Below, piece by piece: positions 1 to 9,046 of a DNA stretch of 64,000 nucleotides (its first letter is position 1; the number at the start of each line of letters is the position of its first letter). Where the stretch lies: NCBI RefSeq assembly GCF_049316285.1, contig NZ_JBMOXA010000020.1, positions 24,930 through 88,929 on the forward strand. The letters are read 5' to 3'. Under the pieces are notes generated by a model, which saw nothing but the letters and a program-made list of their open reading frames with translations, was not told the DNA's origin and searched no databases. The DNA comes from Rhodoferax_B sp049316285 (GTDB lineage Bacteria > Pseudomonadota > Gammaproteobacteria > Burkholderiales > Burkholderiaceae_C). A program made the position numbers and the translations under genes.

Positions 1-436
1 TGTCCGTTTTCTTGGCGTGGGTCTTGATGCCTTGTGCGTCCGAGCCCGCACCCGATTCGGTGATCGCAATGGCGCAGGTGCGTTTGCCCTCGACGGTGGG
101 CGTGAGCCAGCGCGCGATCTGCTCACCCCGGCATTCGAGTATGGGTTCGTAGACGTTGCCAAATGCGCGGCGGATCAGGATGTCGGTGGTGTGGCCAAAC
201 TGCTCTTCACACAGTATGCGGTCCACGGCCGACAGGCCGCCACCGCCGAGTTCGGCCGAGATGTTCATGGCGTAAAGGCCGAGCGCCTTGGCCTTTTGGT
301 GCACGGCTTGGGCCTTGGCTTGTTCCAGATAGCCCTTTTCTTCCACCTCGTCTTCTAGCGGCTTGAGTTCCTCCCTGATGAAGCGACGCACGGTGTCGAT
401 CATCATTTTTTGTTCATCGTTGAGTTCAAAGTTCAT
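1..436 (-). CDS. Acyl-CoA dehydrogenase, N-terminal part (runs off the left edge)
   Basis: Reading leftward from ATG at 436, the product begins MNFELNDEQKMM and continues with features of acyl-CoA dehydrogenases: a helical N-terminal domain followed by CAIAITESGAGSD, the flavin/substrate-contact motif of the middle domain. About 145 residues are present; the catalytic base and C-terminal domain lie outside the window. The enzyme family oxidises acyl-CoA thioesters with FAD, passing electrons to ETF. The gene is divergent from an IclR regulator, which suggests that the regulator may control it. The exact acyl substrate cannot be told from this fragment. Confidence 0.85.
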   Translation of the reverse strand, partial: MNFELNDEQKMMIDTVRRFIREELKPLEDEVEEKGYLEQAKAQAVHQKAKALGLYAMNISAELGGGGLSAVDRILCEEQFGHTTDILIRRAFGNVYEPILECRGEQIARWLTPTVEGKRTCAIAITESGAGSDAQGIKTHAKKTD

Positions 437-532
437 GTCTGCTCCAGAGAGAAATACGGAAGAGGGGGAAGGGCTGGGCTGTCTCGGCACAGCTTGGCAT
501 TGCTTAGAATGGCGCGATCGTAGTCAAAAGTG

Positions 533-561
533 GAATTGAATTCAAGTATTGAATTAAATTC
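533..561. promoter_or_regulatory. Inverted-repeat operator candidate between acyl-CoA dehydrogenase and IclR genes
   Basis: An AT-rich island in an otherwise GC-rich divergent intergenic region. AATTCAA (539-545), GTA, TTGAATT (549-555) forms a perfect inverted repeat, and it overlaps a second palindrome TTGAATTCAA (537-546). IclR regulators usually bind short palindromes in the divergent intergenic space, so this is the natural candidate site for autoregulation and for control of the dehydrogenase. Binding is inferred. Confidence 0.45.
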
Positions 562-661
562 TTATTTATCGGACAATTCCAAACATGACGCTTGTGCCGG
601 TTCATCCTGTAATCTCTCTGCCCAGTGAAATTGCTATCCACCTTGACCCCACTGGAAACCC

Positions 662-1477
662 ATGAACGGAATACTGGAACGAACCCTAGGCATCTTTGAA
701 TTGCTGGCGGCGCAAAGCGACGGCATAGAACTGGCGGCCATTGCCGATGCCCTGGACATTCCGCGCAGCGCCGTGCACCGGCTGCTGACCGACCTGGTGC
801 GCTGCGGCTACGTGCGCCAAAGCCGTGAGCACGGCGAATACATGCTCACCACCAAGCTGGTGTCGCTGGGCCTGAGCTTCCTGGGCAATACCGGCATCGT
901 TGACGTGGCGCAACCACTGCTCGACCGCTTGGCCGAGATTTCCGGTGAACTGGTGCGCCTGAGCGTGGTGGACGGCTCGCGCCTGACCTGGGTGGCGCGT
1001 GCACAAGGGGCACGCCAAGGCTTGCGCTACGACCCGGACATGGGCAGCGACGCTCAAATCAGTTGCTCGTCATCCGGCCACGCCTGGATGCTGGCCCTGA
1101 CCGACGAAGAGGCTCTGGCCCTGGTGGCGCAGCAAGGCCTGGGCGCACCCGGCCAGTTCGGCCCGAATGCCCCGACGACGCTGCAGGCGGTGCTGGAGCA
1201 GGTGCAGGCCGCACGCCAGCGCGGCTACAGCATGACACACGACACCTACACCGCCGGCCTGAGTGCCATGGCCGCGCCCGTACGCCTGCCCGGCCAGCCG
1301 CCCATGGGCATCATCAGCATCGCCGGGCCCAGCGCTCGTTTCACTGAAGAACGCATGCTGGCGCTGGCGCCGCAGTTGCTTGATTTCGCTTCGCAGATGG
1401 CGGCGGCCAGCCGGGCATCGCCATTTTTCAACCGCCGACCGCCAGCAGCGGGCCGGCAACCCATCTACGCGCCGTAA
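662..1477 (+). CDS. IclR-family transcriptional regulator
   Basis: 271 residues, typical of the family. The N-terminal winged helix-turn-helix spans about residues 1-65 (ALDIPRSAVHRLLTDL is the recognition region). It is followed by the IclR effector-binding domain, containing SCSSSGHAWML and the MAAPVRLP...GIISIAGP core. IclR proteins control catabolic genes in response to a small organic acid. It lies divergent from an acyl-CoA dehydrogenase and 33 bp upstream of a TIM-barrel isomerase-like gene, so either could be a target. No strong ribosome-binding site is visible before the ATG. Confidence 0.9.
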   Translation: MNGILERTLGIFELLAAQSDGIELAAIADALDIPRSAVHRLLTDLVRCGYVRQSREHGEYMLTTKLVSLGLSFLGNTGIVDVAQPLLDRLAEISGELVRLSVVDGSRLTWVARAQGARQGLRYDPDMGSDAQISCSSSGHAWMLALTDEEALALVAQQGLGAPGQFGPNAPTTLQAVLEQVQAARQRGYSMTHDTYTAGLSAMAAPVRLPGQPPMGIISIAGPSARFTEERMLALAPQLLDFASQMAAASRASPFFNRRPPAAGRQPIYAP

Positions 1478-1510
1478 CAACGCTGTTCGGCATTACAAAG
1501 AGGTTTCAGC

Positions 1511-2335
1511 ATGCAGCCCGATTTTTCAATGGCCTATCTCACCGCCACCGCTTTCACGGCACCCCAAGCCGTGGAAGTCGCGGCTGAAGTCGGCTACCAG
1601 CAAGTGGGGCTGCGTCTGTTGCCCAACGGCGCCGGCGCCATCTTCCAGCCCATGCTGGACGCGCCCGAGGTGCTGCGTGAAACGCTGGCGCGTTTGAAGG
1701 ACACGGGTGTGCAGGTGTACGACCTGGAGATCATCCGCATCGGCGCCAATTTCGATCCTTATGCGTTCCAGCGGTTTTTTGAAGTGGGTGCGCAACTCGG
1801 CGCCAAAGCCGTGCTGGTGGCGGGCGACGACACCGACCTCGCGCGCCTGGCGGCCTCGTACGCCAAGCTGTGCGAGGTGATGCAAGCCTATGGTCTGACG
1901 GCCGACCTCGAATTCATGCCCTGGACCGCCGTGCACAACGCCAACACCGCGCTCGACGTGATACGCGCTGCCGGCACGCCCGCCAATGCCGGCATCCTGG
2001 CCGATGGCATCCACTTTGGCCGTTCACACACCACGCTGGCCGACATCGCGGCGCTGCCAGCCTCGCTGTTGCATTACGCGCAACTGTGTGATGCCACGCC
2101 AGGCACCTCATTCACCGAGGCCGAGCTGATCCACACCGCACGGGTTGAGCGTTTCCTGCCGGGTGAGGGCGGAATCGATTTGGCCGGCTTGTTCTGCGCA
2201 TTGCCGCGCACATTGCCGGTGAGTGTGGAGATTCCGAGCGCCGCGCGTGTAGAGCAGTTCGGTGCTAAAGAATGGGCCCGCAAATGTCTGCAGGCCAGCC
2301 AGGCGTTCATCGCCGGGCTGCCGGTGCCACAATAA
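1511..2335 (+). CDS. Sugar phosphate isomerase/epimerase-like TIM-barrel protein
   Basis: 274 residues in the xylose isomerase-like TIM-barrel superfamily (AP endonuclease 2 fold). The order of segments fits: an N-terminal strand with TAFTAPQAVEVAAEVGYQQVGLR, LVAGDDTD in the middle, DLEFMPWTAV with a likely metal-binding Glu, ILADGIHFGRS with a likely metal-binding His, and VSVEIPS near the end. Members isomerise or epimerise sugars, keto acids or cyclitols using a divalent metal. AGAGGTTTC lies shortly before the ATG. It probably shares a transcript with the IclR gene and sits 3 bp upstream of moaE. The true substrate is unknown. Confidence 0.8.
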   Translation: MQPDFSMAYLTATAFTAPQAVEVAAEVGYQQVGLRLLPNGAGAIFQPMLDAPEVLRETLARLKDTGVQVYDLEIIRIGANFDPYAFQRFFEVGAQLGAKAVLVAGDDTDLARLAASYAKLCEVMQAYGLTADLEFMPWTAVHNANTALDVIRAAGTPANAGILADGIHFGRSHTTLADIAALPASLLHYAQLCDATPGTSFTEAELIHTARVERFLPGEGGIDLAGLFCALPRTLPVSVEIPSAARVEQFGAKEWARKCLQASQAFIAGLPVPQ

Positions 2336-2338
2336 AGC

Positions 2339-2860
2339 ATGCACACCAAGGCGCCGCGCGTATCCATCCAAACCCAGGACTTCAACCTCGCCGACGAGGT
2401 GGCAAGGCTGCGCCTGCACGACCCACGCGTGGGCGCCGTATGCAGCTTTGTCGGCACGGTGCGCGACCGGCATGCGGGCTATGGATCGGCCCAGCCCTTG
2501 AACACAGCGGATGCGGTTTCTTCCATGGAGCTGGAGCACTACCCCGGCATGACCGAGAAGGCGATCGAGGCGATGGTCGACACTGCCTTCAGCCGCTTTG
2601 ACATCTTTGGCGCGCGTGTGATCCACCGCGTGGGCCTGCTGCAGCCGCTGGACCAGATCGTGCTGGTGGCCGTGACTTCGGCCCACCGTGGCGAGAGTTT
2701 TCAGGCCTGCGAGTTTTTGATGGACTACCTTAAAACCCAGGCGCCGTTCTGGAAAAAAGAGCAGACCGCTGAAGGCGCGCGCTGGGTCGATGCGCGTGTG
2801 AGCGACGACGCGGCGCTGGCGCGCTGGGGCATCACGGCCGTGGGCAATTTGCCAGCTTAA
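2339..2860 (+). CDS. moaE: Molybdopterin synthase catalytic subunit MoaE
   Basis: 173 residues. MoaE with MoaD converts cyclic pyranopterin monophosphate to molybdopterin in the cytoplasm. Diagnostic blocks are GAVCSFVGTVRD near the N-terminus, MELEHYPGMTEKAI, RVGLLQPLDQIVLVAVTSAHR, and DYLKTQAPFWKKE carrying the conserved lysines that contact substrate and the MoaD C-terminus. No moaD or moeA is nearby, so it is separated from the rest of the pathway here. The stop codon overlaps the stop of the convergent gene by 4 bp (TTAA shared by both). Confidence 0.95.
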   Translation: MHTKAPRVSIQTQDFNLADEVARLRLHDPRVGAVCSFVGTVRDRHAGYGSAQPLNTADAVSSMELEHYPGMTEKAIEAMVDTAFSRFDIFGARVIHRVGLLQPLDQIVLVAVTSAHRGESFQACEFLMDYLKTQAPFWKKEQTAEGARWVDARVSDDAALARWGITAVGNLPA

Positions 2861-3189
2861 TCTTCTGCCGGCGGGTCGGGCAGTGCAGGGCATTCCCAGG
2901 CCAGAAGTTCGGCCAGGCGGCAGACAATCCAGGTCGCCTCCAACGGGTTGACACCAGCCCCTTCGGCGCGCAACGCCGTATGAAAGCCCAGCAGAATGGC
3001 GGCTTCGGAAGGCGCTTGAGCGTGGTACAGGTGTTCGGCCTGCGTGACCAGCTGGCAGGCCAGGTCTTCACAGACCTCGTAGCGTTCGCGCACCAGGGCG
3101 ATGGGCGCACGCAGGCGCTGGTGTTTGTCGGCGTAGACGGCGACGAACGACGGTGGGGGCTGGATTTGGTTATCGTGTTCGGAAGACAT
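2857..3189 (-). CDS. Conserved-looking hypothetical protein, 110 aa, beside clpB
   Basis: A 110-residue protein of mixed composition, with no signal peptide or membrane segment and no motif I can name. It is rich in helix-forming stretches (ALVRERYEVCEDLACQLVTQAEHLYHAQ; SEAAILLGFHTALRAEG). It is transcribed divergently from clpB and convergently with moaE. I have a vague memory of short proteins at this position being labelled 'ATPase with chaperone activity' in related genomes, but nothing in the sequence (no Walker motif) supports that name. Confidence 0.65.
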   Translation of the reverse strand: MSSEHDNQIQPPPSFVAVYADKHQRLRAPIALVRERYEVCEDLACQLVTQAEHLYHAQAPSEAAILLGFHTALRAEGAGVNPLEATWIVCRLAELLAWECPALPDPPAED

Positions 3190-3238
3190 GGGCGTGATTG
3201 TGGCGCACGAACCTGTCTATGCAGCTGCCGTGCAGGCG

Positions 3239-3266
3239 CTTGAAAAACCTTGGATAGGCCCAAATT
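3239..3266 (+). promoter_or_regulatory. Heat-shock (sigma-32) type promoter of clpB
   Basis: CTTGAAA (3239-3245), a 13-bp spacer, then CCCAAATT (3259-3266). The -35 matches the sigma-32 consensus exactly and the -10 resembles CCCCATNT. A Shine-Dalgarno AAGGAG follows at 3277-3282, with the clpB ATG at 3293. The position and the target gene make heat-shock control likely. Confidence 0.75.
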
Positions 3267-3292
3267 AAGCTGCCATAAGGAGTATCCAACCG

Positions 3293-5893
3293 ATGCGACA
3301 AGACAAACTCACCAACAAATTCCAGGAAGCCCTGGAAGCCGCCCAAACCCTCGCGGTGGGCGCAGACCACGCCTATATCGAACCCGCCCACTTGCTGGCC
3401 GCCATGCTGCGCCAGGACGACGGCCCGCAGGCGCTGCTGCAGCGTGCCGGCATCAAGGTGCCAGCGTTGCAAGCCGCAGCCGATGCCGCGATGAAGAAGC
3501 TGCCCCAGGTGCAGGGGCAAGACATCGTGCAGCCCAGCCGCGAGCTCATGAGCCTGCTGCAAGGCGCCGAGCGCGAATCCATCAAACGTGGCGATCAGTT
3601 CATTGCCAGCGAACTGGCCTTGCTGGCGCTGGCCGATGGCAAGACCGACCTGGCCCAAGCCGTGCGCGACGCCGGGCTGGACCGCAAGAAGCTGGAAGCC
3701 GCGATCGACGCGGTGCGCGGTGGCCAAAGCGTGGACAACAACGACCCCGAAGGCCAGCGCGAAGCACTGAAGAAATACTGCCTGGACCTCACCGAGCGTG
3801 CGCAGATGGGCAAGCTCGACCCGGTGATTGGCCGCGATGATGAAATCCGCCGCGCCATCCAGGTGCTGCAACGCCGCACCAAAAACAACCCGGTGCTGAT
3901 AGGCGAACCCGGCGTTGGCAAGACCGCGATTGTGGAAGGCCTGGCACAGCGTATCGTTGCCGGCGAGGTGCCCGATTCACTCAAGGGCAAACGTGTGTTG
4001 TCGCTGGACATCGCCGCCTTGCTGGCCGGTGCCAAGTTCCGTGGCGAGTTTGAAGAGCGCCTGAAAACCGTGCTCAAGGAGCTGGCTAAGGACGAAGGCC
4101 AGACCATTGTTTTTATTGACGAGCTGCACACCATGGTGGGCGCCGGCAAGGGCGACGGTGCACTGGACGCGGGCAATATGCTCAAGCCCGCGCTGGCGCG
4201 TGGCGAGCTGCATTGTGTGGGCGCCACCACACTCGACGAGTACCGCAAATACATAGAAAAAGATGCCGCGCTGGAACGCCGTTTCCAGAAGATTCTGGTG
4301 GGCGAACCTACCGTGGAAGCCACGATTGCGATTCTGCGCGGCCTGCAGGAAAAGTACGAAGTGCACCATGGCGTGCAGATCACCGATCCGGCCATCGTGG
4401 CCGCCGCTGAACTCAGCAACCGCTACATCACCGACCGTTTCCTGCCCGACAAGGCCATCGATTTGATAGACGAGGCTGCGGCCAAGATCAAGATCGAGAT
4501 GGACTCCAAACCCGAGGTGATGGACAAACTCGACCGCCGCCTGATCCAGCTGCAGATCGAGCGCGAAGCCGTGCGCCGCGAAACCGATGAAGCCTCGCAA
4601 AAACGCTTTGCCTTGATCGAGGAAGAAATCGTCAAGCTGCAAAAGGAGATAGCCGACTTCGACGAGATCTGGCAGGCCGAAAAGGCGCAGGCCCAGGGCA
4701 GCGCCCAGGTGCTGGAAGCCATAGACAAGATGCGTTTCCAGATTGAAGAACTCAAACGCAAGGGCGACTTCAACAAGGTGGCCGAGCTGCAGTACGGGCA
4801 ATTGCCCGAGCTGGAAAAACAGCTCAAACAAGCCGAAGAAAAAGAGTCGCGCAAGGCCGATGGCACAGCGCCGCGCCTGTTGCGCACCCAGGTCGGCGCC
4901 GACGAAATCGCCGAAGTGGTGGCGCGTGCCACCGGTATTCCGGTGAGCAAGCTGATGCAAGGCGAGCGCGACAAGCTGCTGAAGATGGAAGACAAGCTGC
5001 ACGAACGTGTGGTCGGCCAGGACGAGGCGATCTCGGCTGTGGCCAATGCCATCCGGCGTTCGCGCTCGGGCCTTTCCGACCCGAACCGCCCGGTGGGCTC
5101 GTTCCTGTTTCTTGGCCCCACGGGTGTGGGCAAGACCGAGTTGTGCAAGGCCTTGGCTGGCTTCCTGTTCGATGCTGAAGACCACCTGATCCGCATCGAC
5201 ATGAGCGAGTTCATGGAGAAACATTCGGTGGCACGCTTGATTGGTGCGCCCCCGGGTTATGTGGGCTACGACGAAGGCGGCTACCTCACGGAGGCCGTGC
5301 GCCGCAAGCCCTACAGCGTGCTGCTGCTCGATGAGGTGGAGAAGGCGCACCCCGACGTGTTCAACGTGTTGCTGCAGGTGCTGGACGATGGCCGCCTGAC
5401 GGATGGCCAGGGCCGCACCGTGGACTTCAAGAACACCGTGATCGTGATGACCAGCAACATAGGCTCACCCATCATCCAGGCGATGGCCGGGCGTGATGCC
5501 GAGGACATCAAGGATGCGGTGCAGGACGAGCTGAAGAACTACTTCCGCCCCGAGTTCTTGAACCGTATCGACGAAACCGTGGTGTTCCATGGCCTGGATG
5601 CGAAAAACATCGAGGCGATCGCCGCGATCCAGATCAAGGTGCTGCAAGCACGTTTGGCCAAGCTGGACCTGACGCTGGAGGTGTCGCCCGCAGCCTTGTC
5701 GGAAATCGCCAAGGTCGGCTTCGATCCGGTGTTTGGTGCCCGGCCGCTGAAGCGCGCGATCCAGCAGCGCATAGAGAACCCGCTGTCCAAGCTGCTGCTC
5801 GAAGGGCAGTTTGCGCCCAAGGACGTGATTCCGGTGGACGTGGACCCGATACAGTCGCCGGGGCAGTTCAGTTTCGGGCGGACCCTGCACTGA
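3293..5893 (+). CDS. clpB: ATP-dependent disaggregase ClpB (Hsp104 family)
   Basis: 866 residues, full length for ClpB. The double Clp N domain (about 1-145) is followed by AAA-1 with Walker A GEPGVGKTA and Walker B VFIDELH. A long middle coiled coil (about 410-530, rich in E/K/Q) comes next, then AAA-2 with GPTGVGKTE and LLLDEVEKAHPDV, and the C-terminal small domain. ClpB hexamers pull polypeptides out of aggregates together with DnaK. The tyrosine pore loop GYVGYDEGG is present. It is monocistronic, between a sigma-32-like promoter and a strong terminator. Confidence 0.98.
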   Translation: MRQDKLTNKFQEALEAAQTLAVGADHAYIEPAHLLAAMLRQDDGPQALLQRAGIKVPALQAAADAAMKKLPQVQGQDIVQPSRELMSLLQGAERESIKRGDQFIASELALLALADGKTDLAQAVRDAGLDRKKLEAAIDAVRGGQSVDNNDPEGQREALKKYCLDLTERAQMGKLDPVIGRDDEIRRAIQVLQRRTKNNPVLIGEPGVGKTAIVEGLAQRIVAGEVPDSLKGKRVLSLDIAALLAGAKFRGEFEERLKTVLKELAKDEGQTIVFIDELHTMVGAGKGDGALDAGNMLKPALARGELHCVGATTLDEYRKYIEKDAALERRFQKILVGEPTVEATIAILRGLQEKYEVHHGVQITDPAIVAAAELSNRYITDRFLPDKAIDLIDEAAAKIKIEMDSKPEVMDKLDRRLIQLQIEREAVRRETDEASQKRFALIEEEIVKLQKEIADFDEIWQAEKAQAQGSAQVLEAIDKMRFQIEELKRKGDFNKVAELQYGQLPELEKQLKQAEEKESRKADGTAPRLLRTQVGADEIAEVVARATGIPVSKLMQGERDKLLKMEDKLHERVVGQDEAISAVANAIRRSRSGLSDPNRPVGSFLFLGPTGVGKTELCKALAGFLFDAEDHLIRIDMSEFMEKHSVARLIGAPPGYVGYDEGGYLTEAVRRKPYSVLLLDEVEKAHPDVFNVLLQVLDDGRLTDGQGRTVDFKNTVIVMTSNIGSPIIQAMAGRDAEDIKDAVQDELKNYFRPEFLNRIDETVVFHGLDAKNIEAIAAIQIKVLQARLAKLDLTLEVSPAALSEIAKVGFDPVFGARPLKRAIQQRIENPLSKLLLEGQFAPKDVIPVDVDPIQSPGQFSFGRTLH

Positions 5894-5956
5894 GCAGGCT
5901 GTCCACGGTAGATTGATAGTTGATTGACGGGAACCTCAGCGGTTCTCGGGCTTCTA

Positions 5957-5989
5957 ACGGCCAGGCTGCAAAGCCTGGCCGTTTTTTTT
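5957..5989 (+). terminator. Rho-independent terminator of clpB
   Basis: A perfect 11-bp stem ACGGCCAGGCT/AGCCTGGCCGT with a GCAA tetraloop, followed by a run of T (5982-5989). Confidence 0.95.
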
Positions 5990-6152
5990 GCTTATTGCAA
6001 AGAAGCGTAAAGCGCATTGCATAGGTTGAAATTTGACGTGTATACCTGCAACTAAAGCAGCCGGGCACGCGTCCCTGCAAATTGTGTTTGTATTGCGCTG
6101 GGTGTTCCAATGCAGGGGCCGGTGGTGCACCGGCAGGTTACGGAGGTATGTT

Positions 6153-6479
6153 TTGGCAGATTTTTTATCGGGTTTGATGCGTTTTGTTCTGCAATTGGCG
6201 CTGGTGGTTTTTGCGCTGATTTTTGTCGGTAGTTTGCTGCTGGCGGCTGCGCTGCTGGCCGGTGTGTGGAGCCTGCGCGCTTTGTGGTCCAAGATCACCG
6301 GTCGGCCGATTGCGCCGTGGAGCATGCGCATGAGCCCCGGAGCCGGCTGGAACCAGGTGTTCCGTGCCGGCGAGCGCTGGACGCCAGCAGGCCGTGCCGC
6401 GCGTGGTGCCGCAACACCCTCAGCACGTCGCGCGACCGATGTGACCGACGTGCAAGTGAAAGAGATTACCGGCCACTGA
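6153..6479 (+). CDS. Small inner-membrane protein of unknown function
   Basis: I place the start at TTG 6153 because GGAGGT lies at 6142-6147, 5 nt upstream; an upstream extension in the same frame has no membrane-protein character. The 108-residue product has one long hydrophobic stretch (about residues 8-42, long enough for one or two membrane passes). A basic, Ala/Arg-rich soluble tail follows, ending VQVKEITGH. I recognise no family. It stands alone after the clpB terminator and is convergent with the MipA gene. Confidence 0.6.
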   Translation: MADFLSGLMRFVLQLALVVFALIFVGSLLLAAALLAGVWSLRALWSKITGRPIAPWSMRMSPGAGWNQVFRAGERWTPAGRAARGAATPSARRATDVTDVQVKEITGH

Positions 6480-6511
6480 CCGACTCTAAAGTGGCGCATG
6501 CCACAGCCGGG

Positions 6512-7342
6512 TCACCAGGCGTAGCCCACGCCCAGGCCGTAGCTCAACTGGCCGCGTTTGCCGCGTTCGGTGACGATGGGGCTGTCGGCTGCCGAGCCTT
6601 CAATGCTTTGGTAGACCAGGCCCAGGCCTATGAGCCAATGCGCGTCCAGTCTGTGCACGATGGCGGGCCAGGCGAACCATTGCCGTATGCCGCCGCTGGG
6701 TTGGTAGGCCGGGAGGCCGGACGCAGCGGCCCCTGCGGCGTCTATACCGTAGTAGGTGCGCATGAAGGCGCTACTGCCCCAGCTCAAACCGCCACCCCAG
6801 CCAATAATGGTGTTCTGAGAAATGGGCATCCATGCGCTGCCGCCTATCGTGGCGGTATTGCCCTTGCTGACGTTGCCCACGTCATGAAACACCGCCACGC
6901 CTAGCCGGGTGCGTATGGGTAAGGGGCCGCTGCTGATATGTGTCCAGCTGAAAAACGCCCCGGCCTCGACGGTGGTGTCGATCTCGGGTAGGCGGCTGAC
7001 GACCGGGTCCTCGACATTGGTCCGGCCAAATCGCAGGTTCAGGGCGGGCCCGAACTGCCAGGTTTCACCCGCGAGCAGATTGAGGCTGACCTCGGGCCCG
7101 GTGAGCTGGATGTAGCGGCCGGCGTTGTCCAGTTGATAACGCGCCCCGGGGGCAATGCCTGCGACGCGTTCCGATGCGCCGGTGTAGCGTGTGGTGGTGC
7201 CCAGGCCCAGGCCCACATAGTTCGGAATGAAGTCCAGGCTGGGGCCGGTTTGTGCCCAGGCTGAAGTGCATAGGCCGCTGGCCAGCAGCACGCCGGACAA
7301 ACTTGAACAGATATACGCTGCGCTGGATTGTCTTGAAGCCAC
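6512..7342 (-). CDS. MipA/OmpV family outer-membrane protein
   Basis: The preferred start is GTG 7342, preceded by GAGAGG 8 nt upstream. It gives a signal peptide ending ASGLCTSAWA|QTG; a longer in-frame extension would overlap the divergent aldehyde dehydrogenase and bury the signal. The mature protein is a beta-barrel: FIPNYVGLGLGTTTRYTGA at the N-terminus is the usual MipA/OmpV opening, strands alternate aromatic and small residues, and the chain ends LGVGYAW with a C-terminal aromatic. Family members are scaffolds or osmo/acid-responsive outer-membrane proteins. The specific role here is unknown. Confidence 0.85.
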   Translation of the reverse strand: MASRQSSAAYICSSLSGVLLASGLCTSAWAQTGPSLDFIPNYVGLGLGTTTRYTGASERVAGIAPGARYQLDNAGRYIQLTGPEVSLNLLAGETWQFGPALNLRFGRTNVEDPVVSRLPEIDTTVEAGAFFSWTHISSGPLPIRTRLGVAVFHDVGNVSKGNTATIGGSAWMPISQNTIIGWGGGLSWGSSAFMRTYYGIDAAGAAASGLPAYQPSGGIRQWFAWPAIVHRLDAHWLIGLGLVYQSIEGSAADSPIVTERGKRGQLSYGLGVGYAW

Positions 7343-7528
7343 AGGTGAATCCTCTCGGTGAGCCGGTTCGCTGGCGCAAGTTGTATTGAGGGCGGCACTG
7401 CGCGTGCCATCATGCCCCATGCCGACGTGTATGGTTGGCGCTGTGATCAAAAAGTAACAGTTTGCATGCGCCGCGATGTTGGATGTCTGGACGGCATTTG
7501 TTGTTTTTTCGGGGTCTAAGATCGGAGC

Positions 7529-9046
7529 ATGTCTCAAATCGTCTCTCAAACCGTTTCAGCAAGCCTTGTTGAAGCCGCGACCGAAGCCGGGGTGCACGCC
7601 GATAGTCCAACGCCCGCGCCCTCAGTACTTGCTGCGTTGTTCGAAGCCCAGTATCAAGCCAGCCGTATCCAGGTGGATGTTCCGCTCAAGCTGCGGCGTG
7701 ATCGCCTGTCGCGTCTGTCCACCCTGCTGGATAAACACGCCGATGCGCTGTGCGCCGCCGTACATGCCGATTTTGGTGTGCGTTCACCGTCGCTCACGCA
7801 GGTGGCCGATCTGTTTGTGCTGCGCAACGAGTTGCGCCACGCCCAGCGCCAACTGAAGCGCTGGATGGCGCCAGTGCGCGTGTCAACGCCGTTTTACCTG
7901 TGGCCATCGAGTGCACATGTGCAGCGCCAAGCTTTGGGGGTGGTGGGCGTGATCTCGCCCTGGAACTATCCCTTGCAGTTGGCCTTTGGCCCGGCCATGT
8001 CGGCTATTGCCGCCGGCAACCGAGTGATGCTCAAACCCAGCGAGTTTGTGCCGCGCACTTCGGAGTTGATGGCCGAATTGGTGGGCAAGGCTTTTGCACC
8101 TGAAGAGTTCAGTGTGGTGCTGGGCGGCGCCGATGTGGCGGCCGAGTTCTCGAGCCTGCCGTTCGACCACCTGTTTTTTACCGGCTCCACCCGTGTGGGG
8201 CGCGTGGTGGCACAAGCCGCGGCAACCAACCTCACACCCACCACGCTGGAGCTTGGTGGCAAGTCGCCGTGTATCGTGGATGCCTCGTGTGACGTGGCCG
8301 CCGTGGCGCTGAAAATTGCGCACGGCAAGTTGCTCAACGCCGGACAGACGTGTATTGCGCCCGACTATTTGCTGCTGCCGCGCGGCCAGGAAGAAGCGTT
8401 TGCCAAAGCCTTTATGCAGGCCGTGGTGAGGCTGTTCCCGCGCATTGCCGGCAACCCTGACTACGCCGCCATCGTCAACCCGCAGCAGCACCAGCGCCTG
8501 CAAGACCTGCTGGCCGACGCCGAGGCGCAGGGCGCGCGTGTGGAGCGGATTTATCCCGATACCGGCCCGGCCTTCACCAGTGGTGAAGCGGGCATGCCGG
8601 TGGACCGGCAAATGCCGCCGACCTTGGTGTTCGACGTGACCGACCACATGCGTTTGCTGCGTGAGGAGATCTTCGGGCCTATCCTGCCCATCATTGCGTA
8701 TGACTCGCTGGATGAAGCCATCACGCACATCAACGCCCGGCCCAGGCCATTGGCCTTGTACTGGTTTGGCAGCAACCGCCGCCACCGCGACCAGGTGTTG
8801 GCGCAAACCGTGAGCGGCGGCGTCACCGTGAATGACACCTTGGTGCACTTTGCGCACGAGAACCTGCCGTTTGGCGGTGTGGGTGAAAGCGGCTGGGGCA
8901 GCGGCCACGGCGAGGCCGGATTTTTGCGCTTCTCGCAGCAAAAACCGGTGTTGCTGCAGTCGCGTTTTGGTGGCGGCAGCTTGTTCTACCCGCCGTATGG
9001 CGCGCGGCTGGCGCGCGCCATGAAGTGGCTGCGCAAGCTGGGTTAA
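7529..9046 (+). CDS. calB: Coniferyl aldehyde dehydrogenase-type NAD(P)+ aldehyde dehydrogenase
   Basis: 505 residues of the aldehyde dehydrogenase superfamily. PWNYP (Asn146), ELGGKSP (Glu241) and NAGQTCIAPDY (nucleophile Cys275) give the complete catalytic set, followed by EEIFGPILPI and NLPFGGVGESGWG. The lack of a C-terminal dimerisation extension and the hydrophobic, basic tail (RLARAMKWLRKLG) resemble the class 3/coniferyl aldehyde dehydrogenase group, some of which are membrane-associated. The exact aldehyde is uncertain, because this group also oxidises medium-chain and other aromatic aldehydes. Its stop overlaps the convergent Bug gene stop by 4 bp. Confidence 0.85.
   Translation: MSQIVSQTVSASLVEAATEAGVHADSPTPAPSVLAALFEAQYQASRIQVDVPLKLRRDRLSRLSTLLDKHADALCAAVHADFGVRSPSLTQVADLFVLRNELRHAQRQLKRWMAPVRVSTPFYLWPSSAHVQRQALGVVGVISPWNYPLQLAFGPAMSAIAAGNRVMLKPSEFVPRTSELMAELVGKAFAPEEFSVVLGGADVAAEFSSLPFDHLFFTGSTRVGRVVAQAAATNLTPTTLELGGKSPCIVDASCDVAAVALKIAHGKLLNAGQTCIAPDYLLLPRGQEEAFAKAFMQAVVRLFPRIAGNPDYAAIVNPQQHQRLQDLLADAEAQGARVERIYPDTGPAFTSGEAGMPVDRQMPPTLVFDVTDHMRLLREEIFGPILPIIAYDSLDEAITHINARPRPLALYWFGSNRRHRDQVLAQTVSGGVTVNDTLVHFAHENLPFGGVGESGWGSGHGEAGFLRFSQQKPVLLQSRFGGGSLFYPPYGARLARAMKWLRKLG

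Noticed and set aside
3977..5350. Long minus-strand open frames opposite clpB
   Set aside because: clpB is unmistakable on the plus strand; the reverse frames are rich in Leu, His and Gln with no domain.
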